A stretch of DNA of 64,000 nt from Tiliqua scincoides (taxonomy: Eukaryota; Chordata; Lepidosauria; Squamata; Scincidae), in assembly GCF_035046505.1 (NCBI RefSeq), contig NC_089822.1, positions 209,246,419 to 209,310,418 of the forward strand, written 5' to 3'. This document shows positions 1 through 12,962 of this stretch, piece after piece. The position numbers were made by a program, and so were the translations under genes. Each line of letters begins with the position of its first letter. Within the stretch, counting starts at the first letter, position 1. The notes under the pieces are model-generated. The model was given only the letters and a program-made list of their open reading frames with translations. It had not been told where the DNA came from and ran no database searches.

Positions 1-600
1 CCTTGCTGTATCACACCCAGTTACTCCAATGGACTCTGTGATTTTGGTATTTCCATCTGTTTCACAAGTTTGTGTGGTCTGGTCCCTTTTCCCAGAAAAC
101 CATTTCTAAACTGGAACAGGAACCAGAACCTGGCGTGGATGGGGGGAGGGGGCAATGTGCTTGATCAGTCCCAATCATTCAACGAGATCTGTGGTTTTGC
201 TTGGGCTGCCTGCTTTGGAAGTTGCAGCTCCTGCTCCCTTCCTTGAAAACTGTTTATTGCCAAGATCAGGCTCTGAATATGGAATTTGGGGGGGGGGGGA
301 CATTTGGGGTCTCATTTTATCACTCCAGCCTAAAGTTGTACATGAACCTTGCTTTGTTTAGTGCTTGAAAAGTGATCACTCAAAACTGCTGCCTGTTAAA
401 AACAGGTTTGGATTGAGAAGGGGTGATGCACTTTCAATCAGACAACCTCAAGGGTCAGCCACAATCTCATCTCCTCCTAGTGCTCTTTGTATCTTTTCCT
501 CCAGCGGAACGTTTACAGCAGCGCCTCCTGTTTCCAGCCGGACACACAGCAAAGCAGCACCTTCTATCCTGCTCTGCGGGTTCTGTCTCTACCACTGGCT
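1..600. other. 5' flank of RPL29
   Basis: No gene or recognised repeat was seen. The stretch contains a G homopolymer near 290 and turns GC-richer towards the RPL29 promoter. Short open frames on both strands show no family resemblance and are taken as chance. Confidence 0.5.
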
Positions 601-607
601 GCTCTGA

Positions 608-646
608 CTTCCCAGAGTGCATTGCGGCTCTCTTTCTCTTCTTTCT
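608..646 (+). promoter_or_regulatory. RPL29: RPL29 core promoter: ZNF143-like site plus 5' TOP tract
   Basis: Bases 608-627 (CTTCCCAGAGTGCATTGCGG) closely resemble the ZNF143/STAF promoter motif (TTCCCAGAATGCAT-GCG type). They are followed at once by a C/T-only run, 628-645, that looks like the 5' terminal oligopyrimidine tract of ribosomal protein mRNAs. Transcription probably starts at a C in this run. A TOP tract would put translation of the mRNA under mTOR/LARP1 growth control; that is family knowledge, not something the sequence proves. Confidence 0.6.
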
Positions 647-672
647 GGTCCTGAGCGGGGGCTGCGGCGCAG
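628..672 (+). other. RPL29: RPL29 non-coding exon 1
   Basis: A short 5' UTR exon, inferred from the pyrimidine-rich start and a consensus donor (GCAG|GTGAGAG) after base 672. It would splice to the acceptor at 1534-1535 (TTTCTCTCAATAG), nine bases before the ATG. Many ribosomal protein genes have a tiny non-coding or start-codon-only first exon like this. Confidence 0.55.
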
Positions 673-978
673 GTGAGAGTCTTCTCTGGCAATCCAACTC
701 CATCCTTCTCTGGTGGAGCTCCAGTGCGGGCAGTGGGTGGTGGAGGAGGGAGGGGAAGCGTTTCCAAGCCGCCAGGCCTCGCTCTTTGTTGGGGGGAGGC
801 TGGTGGGAATGAAATCAGCCTGGTGTCCCGGGGGGGGGGGAGAAGAAGCATGGCCAGGGATAGGGAACTGGTACGGAGTGTTGAGGAGACTCCTTTGAAT
901 CGATTTGAGAGGCTTGAATTGAGTTCATCCTGACTTAGCATTCACTTCCACTAGTTGTGGAGGTGGCGGCTAGTTAGT

Positions 979-1073
979 TTAGGGCTGCAATCCTATCCAC
1001 ACTTACCTGGGAGTAAGCCCCATTGGTTATTGTGGGACTTACTTCTGTGTAGACTTACATAGGATTGGGCTGC
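979..1073. mobile_element. 90-bp palindromic MITE (AATCCTAT family) in RPL29 intron 1
   Basis: It starts GGGCTGCAATCCTATCCACA and ends with the inverted form AGGATTGGGCTGCA. An inner palindrome reads GGGAGTAAGCCCC ... GGGACTTACTTC. The same unit recurs at least ten times in the window, and its diverged form makes up the minisatellite at 47.5-49.3 kb. Confidence 0.8.
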
Positions 1074-1291
1074 AGGTGACTTATACAAAATGTTGGATGA
1101 GTTGCTGGAGATAATCATGTTAGCTGCATTGAACCACCACACTAGAGACCCCATACCCTTGAACAAGAGATGCTGAGACCAAACAAGGCAGGGGCTGTTT
1201 CATGCCTTGTGTGTGCGTAACCCAGGGAGGTTGGGCTGATGGGTACAAGATGCTAATCTGGATAGCCTTTGGATCTGATCTGGCAGTGCCC

Positions 1292-1372
1292 TTAAGCCAT
1301 TTCTGCCCAATGTTGCATATACGCAAAAGGGACCAAATGTGTACATCTGTGGGCCAGGCAAAAATGGGTTAA
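1292..1372. mobile_element. Small palindromic repeat bounded by TTAA
   Basis: A 73-bp repeat between two TTAA tetranucleotides (1292-1295 and 1369-1372). Its ends read GCCATTTCTGCCCA and, inverted, CCCATTTTTGCCTG. Related copies lie at 46076-46145 and 49840-49920. TTAA flanks suggest a piggyBac-type MITE, but no transposase was seen. Confidence 0.55.
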
Positions 1373-1544
1373 GTCGTTAAAAAGAAATTTGTGTTGTTAT
1401 ATGATAAATGGATAAATGGATGTGGCATTTCATTGTTACAACCCAGTTCTCTGTAGATGCTGCAGAAACTATGGACTTCTGCTATCATGCTGGGTTTAGG
1501 AGATTAATTTTCCTTATTTTTGTTTCTCTCAATAGGTGTAAGCT

Positions 1545-3552
<2,008 letters not shown>

Positions 3553-3660
3553 CCAGCATGCCTTTGTATGGCAAATTGGACTGACTTGTTTGGCACCTGA
3601 TGAGCAGATTTTACTTTGCATTGTTTGTTTTCACAAACAAACATTTTTGCATTTTGTATA

Positions 3661-3666
3661 AATAAA
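3661..3666 (+). terminator. RPL29: RPL29 polyadenylation signal
   Basis: AATAAA lies 109 bases after the stop codon, with a TG-rich stretch (TGTGATGCTTTTTGTTATGT) some 25-45 bases downstream. This is a normal cleavage-site context. Confidence 0.75.
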
Positions 3667-4093
3667 ATTGGGTGCAATGTACAGGTGAAATGTGATGCTT
3701 TTTGTTATGTGTGTTCAAGGGGGTTGTGGCTTCTGAAAGTGGGATTTAATTTCCCAACACTGAATTCAAGCAGAGTTAAACTTGCTAATTCTAACCTAAT
3801 GACAATGTTCAACTTTTTTCTGACGTTAAAATTATTTCTGAGTTTTCATATTGGGGAGTCTGCATTCATTCTGCTGGTCGGGAAGAGCATCTGCTGCGGA
3901 CTTGGAAAGCTGGGCAGGTGAGGTGACATGGAGGGGCAAAGCAGACAGAAAAGGCAAGAAGGGGGTTATCTGCTGTGTGAAGACTAGGGAAGTGGAAATC
4001 CTGAACCCTAAGGAACTCTTGAAAGCAGGTGACCAAAGAAGGCAGAAAGAGGTAGATGGAAGATGGAGAATTTCTACAGGATCAGGAGACTGT

Positions 4094-4272
4094 GGGCCCA
4101 TTCCTATCCAACTTTCCAGTGCCGGTACAGCTGCCATGCAACCTTAAGGAAAGTCAACAAATGTTCCCTTACTTGGAGGAGGCCTCCATGATTGCCTCTC
4201 CACCACAGGATGCAGCACATGGCTCATTAGCATGGCTGCATTGGCACTGGAAAATTGGATAGGATTTGGCCC
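4094..4272. mobile_element. Short MITE, 3-bp target duplication TGT
   Basis: The left end GGGCCCATTCCTATCCAACT and right end TTGGATAGGATTTGGCCC are inverted repeats. The element is flanked by TGT (4091-4093 and 4273-4275). The middle carries the family hallmark of a palindromic AACAAATGTTCCCTTA block. The 3-bp target duplications across this family suggest PIF/Harbinger mobilisation. Confidence 0.75.
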
Positions 4273-4817
4273 TGTATTGGTGGGAAAGAGGTGTGAAGGT
4301 ACTGAATTTCATGTGTGAACTCAAAATCATTGTGGCATTAAAACTGTGACTAGAATACCGTTAAGTTCCTCTTGTGCTTCCCTTCTACACACCTGCTATG
4401 TCCCAAGTTACAAAATTATGGCTGAAGTTGCAATGTTAATCGCTAGTCAGTTGGTTCAGACCACTCTTTAGTGCCCCGACCAGTCTCATGCTATTAATGA
4501 TGTGCACTCATGTCCCAACACCGCCTCTCACTTTCATGGTCATTTTTCTGATTGCATGGGGGGTTGTCATGTGCCTTTGCTATCATTACATTTGAATGAA
4601 TATGCCTACAAGAAATCTGAATTGAACTTTGTAATGGGAACTGTAATTACCTGTTCTCAGTGTTTGATCACTGATCTAGTTTCCTTAGCAATATCACAAG
4701 GGCATAGGTGGTCATGTTTGTCCATTAGAAGACCAATCCACTCAGAGTAGGGTAACGCCTTTATTAGGATCAGCCAAAAGATAACGAGATCAAACAACAA
4801 GCTTTTGAATTCTATAA

Positions 4818-5912
4818 CAAGGATTCTCAAACTGTGGGTCGTGACCTGATTGTTGGTGGGTCGCAAAGCTGCAACTGACAAACTGATAGCAGATGAGCAA
4901 AATGCATGGAGTCCTATGGAAAGTGAAACTGAGGCACATCATGTGTTTACTTGTGAGTACGTGAACCTGCCTTGGTTCATTGCAAAGGGCAGGCTAAAAG
5001 GAATCCAATGCTACTAGAATGTTCCCAATCCAATGAATGCAGCCCCTCAAAAAACCACTTGAGAAGGAAGTCCCTCCCTCCAAGCTGACGAATGTATTGA
5101 ACCCTATGGAAGCAAAACCAAGCTACACATTTGTGTTTACTTGCAAGTAAGCAAACATGTATTGCTTTGTGTGGAATGTCAGGCTAAGTGGAGTGCAAGG
5201 CTACCAATCTGATGAATGGACCTCAATGAGTGCTCTAGAAGGCAGCCCCCCACCCCACCCCATCACACAGTAAATTAGGGTTGAGCTGGTAAGACTTCTT
5301 TAGTCTTGTAAAGCCAGGTGGGTCTGGTGATGTGTAATTTTAAAAAGTGGGTTCTAGTGCTAAAAACATTTGGGAACCACTGTTTTATTAGAAAGGGTTC
5401 TCTTTTACAGATTCCTCTTCCCCCACCCCCACAGTGGAGCCTCATTTCCTCTCCTCATAACTCTGGGGTCTTAATGCTGTTAAGAGGGAAGCTTTGAATC
5501 TCTATCCAGCCCAAACAAAAATGTTGATTTAAAATTGATTTTGTCTCAGATCACAGTGAACTGGCTAAAATATAAGAACTTAAATTTCAGGCAGGCTACA
5601 GAGAGAATTCACCTGGTGGAACAGGGTTGGCTTCCCCATCTCATCTCCCCTTATTTATTTGTTTTTACTTTAATTATTTACAATTATTCATTTTAATTTA
5701 TTTATAGCCTGATTATCTAGGGAAAATGGCATAATTTCAGTGCTTGCCATGGGCAATTTCAGTGTTTGCTGCATTCTCAGGAAAGCACTTCCTACTTGAT
5801 GTCACTTCTGGCCATGACGTAATCTCTGGGTTACTGACATCACTTCCAGTGGGTCCTCGATAGACTCGCATTCTAAAAGTGGGTCCCGGTGCTAAAAGTT
5901 TGAGAACCCCTC
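4818..5912. mobile_element. Non-autonomous hAT relic, 8-bp target duplication
   Basis: The left end is CAAGGATTCTCAAACTGTGG and the right end AAAAGTTTGAGAACCCCTC. The flanks are TTCTATAA (4810-4817) and TTCTATAG (5913-5920), an 8-bp duplication with one difference. An internal GGGAACCACTG at about 5375 hints at a nested older end. The interior matches the second half of the element at 23.6-25.2 kb. No transposase frame remains. Confidence 0.7.
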
Positions 5913-6308
5913 TTCTATAGGATTCCCATCAGCTAAAAGATAAGCAAAAATTGAGTGGAGGGGAAGTTGACTGATGGGGAACCTACAATGTGTCCCTATT
6001 ACCCTCCCACCTTTTTCTTATAAATTATTCTGATGCAGAATCCTATAGGATTTCTTTTTAAATATTTTTTAGAAGTTTATTTTAATTTCAATTAATTCCA
6101 GGTATGGGTGATACTACATAGCTTCCATTACTACTGTTGGACTTGGTTTTGATCCACTCTTGAAAGGACAAATAATTTTGGTTTCCGGTGTAGCTTTCTA
6201 GCACATAATTGCTTCCATATTAAAGCATCCTTCAACAGCAAGCGTGGATTAAAACCAGTAATTGATGACATGATACAATGGAAGAGTAATCAAAACACCT
6301 GGTTCTGA

Positions 6309-6968
6309 TTCCAATTAGATAAGAACATAAGAACAGCCCCACTGGATCAGGCCATAGGCCCATCTAGTCCAGCTTCCTGTATCTCGCAGTGGCCCACCAG
6401 ATGCTCCAGGGAGCACACCAGATAACAAGAGACCTCATCCTGGTGCCCTCCCTTGCATCTGGCATTCTGACATAACCCATTTCTAAAATCAGGAGGTTGC
6501 ACATACACATCATGGCTTGTACCCCGTAATGGATTTTTGCTCCAGAAACTTGTCCAATCCCCTTTTAAAGGCATCCAGGCCAGACGCCGTCACCACATCC
6601 TACGGCAAGGAGTTCCACAGACCGACCACACACTGAGTGAAGAAATATTTTCTTTTGTCTGTCCTAACCCTCCCAACACTCAATTTTAGTGGATGTCCCC
6701 TGGTTCTGGTGTTATGTGAGAGTGTAAAGAGCATCTCTCTATCCACTTTACCCTTCCCATGCATAATTTTGTATGTCTTGATCATGTCCCCCCTCGGGCG
6801 CCTCTTTTCTAGGCTGAAGAGGCCGAAACACCGTAGCCTTTCCTCATAAGGAAGGTTCCCCAGTCCAGTAATCATCTTAGTCGCTCTCTTTTGCACCTTT
6901 TCCATTTTCGCTATGTCCTTTTTGAGATGTGGCGACTGGAACTGGACACAATACTCCAGGTGTGGCCT
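6309..6968 (-). mobile_element. CR1 LINE, 5'-truncated 3' end
   Basis: Read on the minus strand, it encodes the end of the CR1 reverse transcriptase (MEKVQKRATKMITGLG, LPYEERL, FSLEKRR). The CR1 3' UTR (inverted CCCACTGGATCAGGCCATAG) and the TAAGAACATAAGAAC tail repeat follow. The frame holds for about 100 codons before the UTR. A typical dead-on-arrival copy of about 660 bp. Confidence 0.88.
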
Positions 6969-7474
6969 TAGATCAGACTATGGTTGTCTCTAGCTGCTTG
7001 TTTTGAAGCCATTTAGTTCTTGTACCAAAAAAAATCAAGATGATCTGCTCACTGTTAAATGGACAGTCAGTTGGATTATAGTAACAACATTCACCAATAA
7101 TTTTGCTCTCAGTGGCCACAAACTGAAATGTGAAAATTTCTTCTAATAGTGGCCACCTTTGATTTTGAGATTATAAAGTTCCTTGTTGCACTGCGTTTTT
7201 TTTTTTCCTGATCTCTGCTTTGGAAGGAATCTTTGTGTATCAAGTTAACACTGGAAACTGGCCTGAGTTAACTTACAGACTTCTGTTTCCACAATATGGC
7301 AGGAGGGGGGTTAAATTACTTTTCACTTCGGTTCTCTAAGCAGCCTTTTGTGTGTTAAACTGTTTCACACTCTTAGAGGCTGACTTAAGATCTGCATCAA
7401 AATCTCCTAAACTCCATATTTTGCACAGGCTATTGAGGAACCTAGAACATGCTCCCCCTCCCCTCCTGGCAGAA

Positions 7475-8397
7475 TGGGCAGCAAAATGGCAGATGCGCTT
7501 CAATGTCAGTAAGTGTAAAGTCATGCACATTGGGGCAAAAAATCAAAACTTTAGATATAGGCTGATGGGTTCTGAGCTGTCTGTGACAGATCAGGAGAGA
7601 GATCTTGGGGTGGTGGTGGACAGGTCGATGAAAGTGTCGACCCAATGTGCGGCGGCAGTGAAGAAGGCCAATTCTATGCTTGGAATCATTAGGAAGGGTA
7701 TTGAGAACAAAACGGCTAGTATTATAATGCCGTTGTACAAATCGATGGTAAGGCCACACCTGGAGTATTGTGTCCAGTTCTGGTCGCCGCATCTCAAAAA
7801 AGACATAGTGGAAATGGAAAAGGTGCAAAAGAGAGCGACTAAGATGATTATGGGGCTGGGGCACCTTCCTTATGAGGAAAGGCTACGGCGTTTGGGCCTC
7901 TTCAGCCTAGAAAAGAGACGCTTGAGGGGGGACATGATTGAGACATACAAAATTATGCAGGGAATGGACAGAGTGGATAGGGAGATGCTCTTTACACTCT
8001 CACATAATACCAGAACCAGGGGACATCCACTAAAATTGAGTGTTGGGCAGGTTAGGACAGACAAAAGAAAATATTTCTTTACTCAGCGTGTGGTCGATCT
8101 GTGGAACTCCTTGCCACAGGATGTGGTGATGGCATCTGGCCTAGATGCCTTTAAAAGGGGATTGGACAAGTTTCTGGAGGAAAAAATCCATTATGGGTTA
8201 CAAGCCATGATGTGTGTGCGCAACCTCCTGATTTTGGAAATGGGTTAAGTCAGAATGCCAGATGCAAGGGAGGGCACCAGGATGAGGTCTCTTGTTATCT
8301 GGTGTGCTCCCTGTGGCATTTGGTGGGCCGCTGTGAGATACAGGAAGCTGGACTAGATGGGCCTATGGCCTGATCCAGTGGGGCTGTTCTTATGTTC
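7475..8397 (+). mobile_element. CR1 LINE, 5'-truncated, reading frame still open
   Basis: Carries the C-terminal part of the CR1 reverse transcriptase in one open frame that ends at 8248, from AEWAAKWQMRFNVSKCKVMH through VDRSMKVSTQCAAAVKKAN to VVDLWNSLPQDVV. The 3' UTR and the terminal TTCTTATGTTCT repeat follow. The catalytic palm (YADD) lies upstream of the truncation, so the copy is not functional. The undamaged frame points to a young insertion, in opposite orientation to the copy at 6.3-7.0 kb. Confidence 0.88.
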
Positions 8398-8424
8398 TCC
8401 CCTGCATTTTTGTTTGCTTGCCAT

Positions 8425-8652
8425 CTGGGGTTTCCAAACTGTGGGTCCATGGCCCACCAGTGGATCACAACCCAATTTTTGGTGCACGAAACTGACAGGA
8501 TAGGTTGTGTGCATCAAAGGTTAAACAACCTCCTACTTGGAGGGAGCACTGATGTCCAATCACCATTATAGCCACAGAGGCTTGAGTGGCTAGTAAAGTA
8601 AAACATTGTTTTAGGTGGGTCCTGATGCTAAAAAGTTTGGAAACCGCTGAGC
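8425..8652. mobile_element. hAT-type MITE
   Basis: Ends GGGGTTTCCAAACTGTGGGT and AAAGTTTGGAAACCGCTG are inverted repeats of the CAGNGGTTCYCAAAC type. The interior matches the copy at 28966-29212 (AAGGGTTAAACAA, CCAATCACCATTATAGCCA). The flanking duplication is not clear. Confidence 0.65.
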
Positions 8653-8858
8653 TAGCCTGCTGAAGAATCCTTTGGTATTTGAAAACTTGTGGCTTGTAAT
8701 ATGTTAACTAATCAGTGTGTATTGCTACAATGACACTTGTCCAGTAGGTGGTGTCCATTTTCAGCACATTTGCAGTACTGTACTGCCAAACTAAACCATG
8801 GGAGAGGAGAATTTCTGGTGAAAGATCTGGGAATTATTTTAAAAACATAACTTGGTTA

Positions 8859-9028
8859 GGGCCCAATCCTATACAATTTTCCAGTATCAGTCCAGCCGTG
8901 CCTATGTGGTGTGCGCTGCATCTGTAGTGGGGATGCAGCCTCAGAGGTCTCAACATATGGGAACATTTGTTCCCTTGGGGCTGCACTGCAGCTGCACCAG
9001 TGCTGGAAAGCTGGATGGGATTGGGCCC
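8859..9028. mobile_element. Short MITE, target duplication TTA
   Basis: GGGCCCAATCCTATACAA at the left and GGATGGGATTGGGCCC at the right, flanked by TTA (8856-8858 and 9029-9031). The central GGGAACATTTGTTCCC palindrome matches the other family members. Confidence 0.8.
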
Positions 9029-9039
9029 TTAGTCATTTT

Positions 9040-9700
9040 AAATATCTGAAGAACGTGTCCTCAATTGTTATCTGCCACAATGTAATCCACCCAAGAACTG
9101 ACTAAGCCCTGCTGGCTCTGTCCCAAGGGTACATCTAATCCACCATTCTGTTTCCAAGAGTGACTAGACTCTTGGAATCCAGCCTCTGGGTATCTTGCAG
9201 GCAGGACCTAGTGGCAAAAGAACGGCCTTGTTTGTCTCTAGCATCTGGTCCACAGAACTGTATCATCTCTGACCATGGGGATTCCATTCAGGAGTCATGG
9301 CTCGTAGATGTCAATAGGCCTCTCCTCCATAAGTTTGTCAAATCCACATTTAAAGTCATTTTAAATGAATGGCAGTCATTGCAGCTTGTGGTACTGATAC
9401 ATGATGTGAAGCTTTCCAGTAGTCTGCCCAAAATCTCTTGCCAGTCAATCTCTGGGTGACCTTGACTGTTTTCTCCATACTACTTGTAATTATAACATTC
9501 TGTTATGCCCCCACTTTACTGGGTTTTTTTTGTCCTTAACTAAAAAGTCCTAAATGCTTTAGCCTTTTCATGTAGGTCATAGTGGTTGCCTTCTTTTGTG
9601 CCTTGAGAGTCTTTCTGAGACAGAGCAACCAGAAATGTACCCAGCATTCCATATGTGACAGTGCTATGCATTTTAATAGATTATGAAGGGTAGTATTCTA
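9040..9700 (-). mobile_element. Old, degraded CR1-like LINE 3' region
   Basis: Scattered segments read like inverted CR1 sequence: a phrase resembling the UTR near 9140, the AGCCTTTTCATGTAGG block near 9560, and CCAGAAATGTACCCAGCATTCC near 9630. It is much more diverged than the copies at 6.3 and 7.5 kb. Confidence 0.5.
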
Positions 9701-9709
9701 GGATTTCAA

Positions 9710-11970
9710 ATCTGGTAAATGGGTATAGCCTGTGGATGCTCATTCCACAGACAAATCCTTATTTGAACTTTTATTAAAGGACAAAAAGGGAAGGCAGAAA
9801 AGTGCTTCAAAAAGGCAGGAACCAAAACCACACTATTAAAATCATTCTGTGAAGTTTAAGGCCTAAATTGCTTGTTGCGTTCATATGTTTTTAGGAGTAG
9901 CAACTTTTTTAAAAAAACAACAAAACAACAACCAAAAGCCATGAGAGGTCCAATCTAAATTGGACTAGGGGTAGGTATGGTTAACCCACTGTGCTGATTT
10001 TCCTGCTGAAAAACATGCTTTCCCCCCCCCCCCCATTTAAATTATTAAATTTTTGAAATTTAAAAAATTTGGCCAATTTTAAACACATCTCTGAACAATG
10101 CATTTCATGTAATGAGCAGTATTACATGAAAGCACAACTGAAAAAATGATTTAATTGCTATTTGAAGAAGATTAGAATCTAGAGGTTGGTGCTGTTTGGA
10201 ATAGTTTTGCGATATGCTTTCCCAATATAAATATTCTCAATAAGATACGTGATCCTGTGGTCACTTGTTTGAGATACAATATGGGAAGTTCTAACTACAT
10301 TCAACTAGCACTAAGAAGGACATAGTACTTATCACCTCATCTTTGAGCCAGAGTAACTTACCTGTTATATGTCCTTGACATTGGTATGCTGTTGGGGAAA
10401 GAGGCTGATCCAGATTGGGACTGTGGCAGGGGCAAAGGGTTAAAGCACTTCTGGACTCAAACCACAGCAAGAAAGATCTGCTGCTCCTACCAGCTAGAGC
10501 CCAGAAAAATGAAGCCTATCAGGACCAAACGCATTAATGAAAGGGTGTAGTTTGGCTCTTGCATCATTTCTGTCCCTGAAATAATTGCATACAATAAACA
10601 CTGTCCCGTGGTACTTTCAGACACTGGAATAACCATACTGATTCATGGTAACCCAGTGGCAAAACCCAAGTTCCTCCATTTATTTCAGTTACAACAATAT
10701 AGCTTCTGGATTTTTGCACTTGCAAATGTCCCCCAATTCTTCTGCTGGAAAAAATACCTGTAAATGCAGCATTGGGATTTGGACTTGCTTCAGGTATAAT
10801 GCCAAAACATAGTTACATGAATGAACTTCAGGTTATTTCTTCCCTGGGTAGCACAAATGAGTAATATAGGAGAGAGCCCACAAACTGGAGCTTTATTCTC
10901 ATGTAACACCAAAATATGGTTTAGTATTAATGTCTGAATAGCACCATTGCTCTGTGGGCATCCTTTTAATTTCATTTCATGGGCTTTTTGTGTTAATTTG
11001 GTGCATTGGGTACTAGCTGTCCTTGTGCCATTAATTCTTCCAACTTCTGATCCTATGGAGTACTTCACACTTCGTGACATTCTGCTGAGCTGTGCATTTC
11101 AAATTCTTTGAAGTAGCAACTGAACTGGCCCACAGAGTTTTTCACTCTGAAGCAACCTGGGCCATTTGTACACTGATTCAGCTGGCATAATAAAATTCAG
11201 CAAGTGTAATAAAATAAAAGTGACATAATAAAATAAAAACATGTTAAGATTCTATTGCATCTGCTGTTAACTTGGGCTGGATACACACAACAGCTAGACC
11301 TCCCCCCCCCCCCCCCTTCACAGTCAGTTGAACATTTTCTACCATGGGGTTTTGAATTCAACCAGAACAGGCTCTTTATCTGAGCAGTTAAGCTTCCTAA
11401 GAAGTGAGTAGCAGCACAGAATCACCTTTTTGAAGGTGAGGGCCAAAAAGCATTTGTGTCTGTCTTTTTTTCCATTTCCATGTGGGCAAGTCTGCCTTTT
11501 GTCATTGCTGACCTTCAACACTGCCCTGACAAGCATGACTTTCCCAAATATGGTCTCAACAGTCTTCCAGCCCAAAATAGCCACATGTGACACAATGCAA
11601 GGCGGAATAATGCACTCTAAAGACAGCACTGTATTGTGTGAAGAGAGATGGGGGCTGGTGAGCGTCTGCAGTGCAAAGGTATCAGATGTGCTTCTGCCCA
11701 CTTGTCATGTGGGTACTTCTGCCTCATAGAATAGTCCTGGCATGAGGACATCCTAAATCCCTTGGAGTCAAAAGCATCACACTTGTCTCTCTGGTAGGCG
11801 TGTTCTCTGAAGCAAGCAAAAACGGGGAAAGGATCCCCTTTTACTATACCAGTTCTGAATGGAAATGCATTTATGATTATATCCATTTTTAAAAGTCAGA
11901 CTGGGCACCCAGCCAACAATTTAGTGCATCCAGTCATTCAGCATCTTCCTAGACCAGCATGGAGCAATTA
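9710..11970. other. Intergenic stretch without a recognised gene
   Basis: AT-rich sequence between RPL29 and parietopsin. Short open frames have no visible family. C homopolymers occur near 10020 and 11300. No repeat was recognised with confidence. Confidence 0.5.
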
Positions 11971-11974
11971 AGCA

Positions 11975-12515
11975 CTTAGTTGGCAACCTTCAGTCTGGAA
12001 AGACTATGGTATCGTGCTCTGAAAGGTGGTTCTGGAACAGCGTCTAGTGTGGCTGAAAAGGCCAATTCGGGAGTGACAATCCCTTCCACACTGGGAGCAA
12101 GTGCAGTCTGTCCCTGGCCTGTCTCCCTGGCTATGGGCCTTCCTTCTTTGCCTCTTAGCCTCAGACTGTTGGCCAAGTGTCTCTTCAAACTGGGAAAGGC
12201 CATGTTGCACAGCCTGCCTCCAAGCGGGCCGCTCAGAGGCCAGGGTTTCCCACTTGCTGAGGTCCACTCCTAAGGCCTTCAGATCCCTCTTGCAGATGTC
12301 CTTGTATTGCAGCTGTGGTCTACCTGTAGGGCGCTTTCCTTGCACGAGTTCTCCATAGAGGAGATCCTTTGGGATCCGGCCATCATCCATTCTCATGACA
12401 TGACCGAGCCAACGCAGGCGTCTCTGTTTCAGTAGTGCATACATGCTAGGGATTCCAGCTCGTTCCAGGACTGTGTTGTTTGAAACTTTGTCCTGCCAGG
12501 TGATGCCGAGATAAA
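11975..12515 (-). mobile_element. LINE 3' fragment encoding RT C-terminus and a CCHC finger
   Basis: On the minus strand it encodes WQDKVSNNTVLERAGIPSMY, LRWLGHVMRMDDGRIPKDLL and ERPAWRQAVQHGLSQFEE, ending with CSQCGRDCHSRIGLFSHTRRC split over the CX2CX12HX3C pattern. The 3' tail ends CAGACTGAAGGTTGCCAAC. It lies just downstream of the parietopsin stop codon in the same orientation, so it could fall within that gene's 3' UTR. I am not sure of the LINE clade. Confidence 0.75.
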
Positions 12516-12737
12516 TTAAGCACTTATTTGCAGCCATTTCCTTAATATGTACATCAGTCAGCATGATCTGTCCCTCTTCCTCCTGGCAGTCAGTTGCATT
12601 GTCATAAAGGCCCAACTCCACCCTCTGTGGAAACGTGCTCTGCCCGTGGGACCCATCTTAATGTGTGTCAGTGACGGGAGGGAGTCACTTGTGCCAAATA
12701 CTAGCAAGAGAGTGGACAGTGTGGTGGGGGGAAAGAG

Positions 12738-12962
12738 TTATTCAGAGAAGGACTCGTCATCACAGTAGTTCATGTTTGGCAAGAGCAGGTTCTTGTGAAT
12801 GTTCAGTTCACCCTGAGGGGCTATTTGGTTTGTATTGCGGCTTGTTTGGCTCCCCTGTAGCCTCTTCAGGGTTGTAGTCAGAGCATTTGACCCACTGTAC
12901 TTCTTGGACATGATGAGACGCTTCTGCAGCCAGAGGCAGGAGGCAACAACTTTTTCTCGATA
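12738..12962 (-). CDS. OPNPT: Parietopsin exon 4 (cytoplasmic tail)
   Basis: The acceptor is CTATTTAG|TATCGAG. The frame joins NKQ to YREKVVASCLWLQKR, matching helix 8 spacing (aromatic-Arg start, Cys seven residues later). A Ser/Thr-containing tail ends MNYCDDESFSE and TAA. It is inferred from phase, acceptor and position rather than from a remembered orthologue. Confidence 0.68.
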   Translation of the reverse strand, partial: YREKVVASCLWLQKRLIMSKKYSGSNALTTTLKRLQGSQTSRNTNQIAPQGELNIHKNLLLPNMNYCDDESFSE

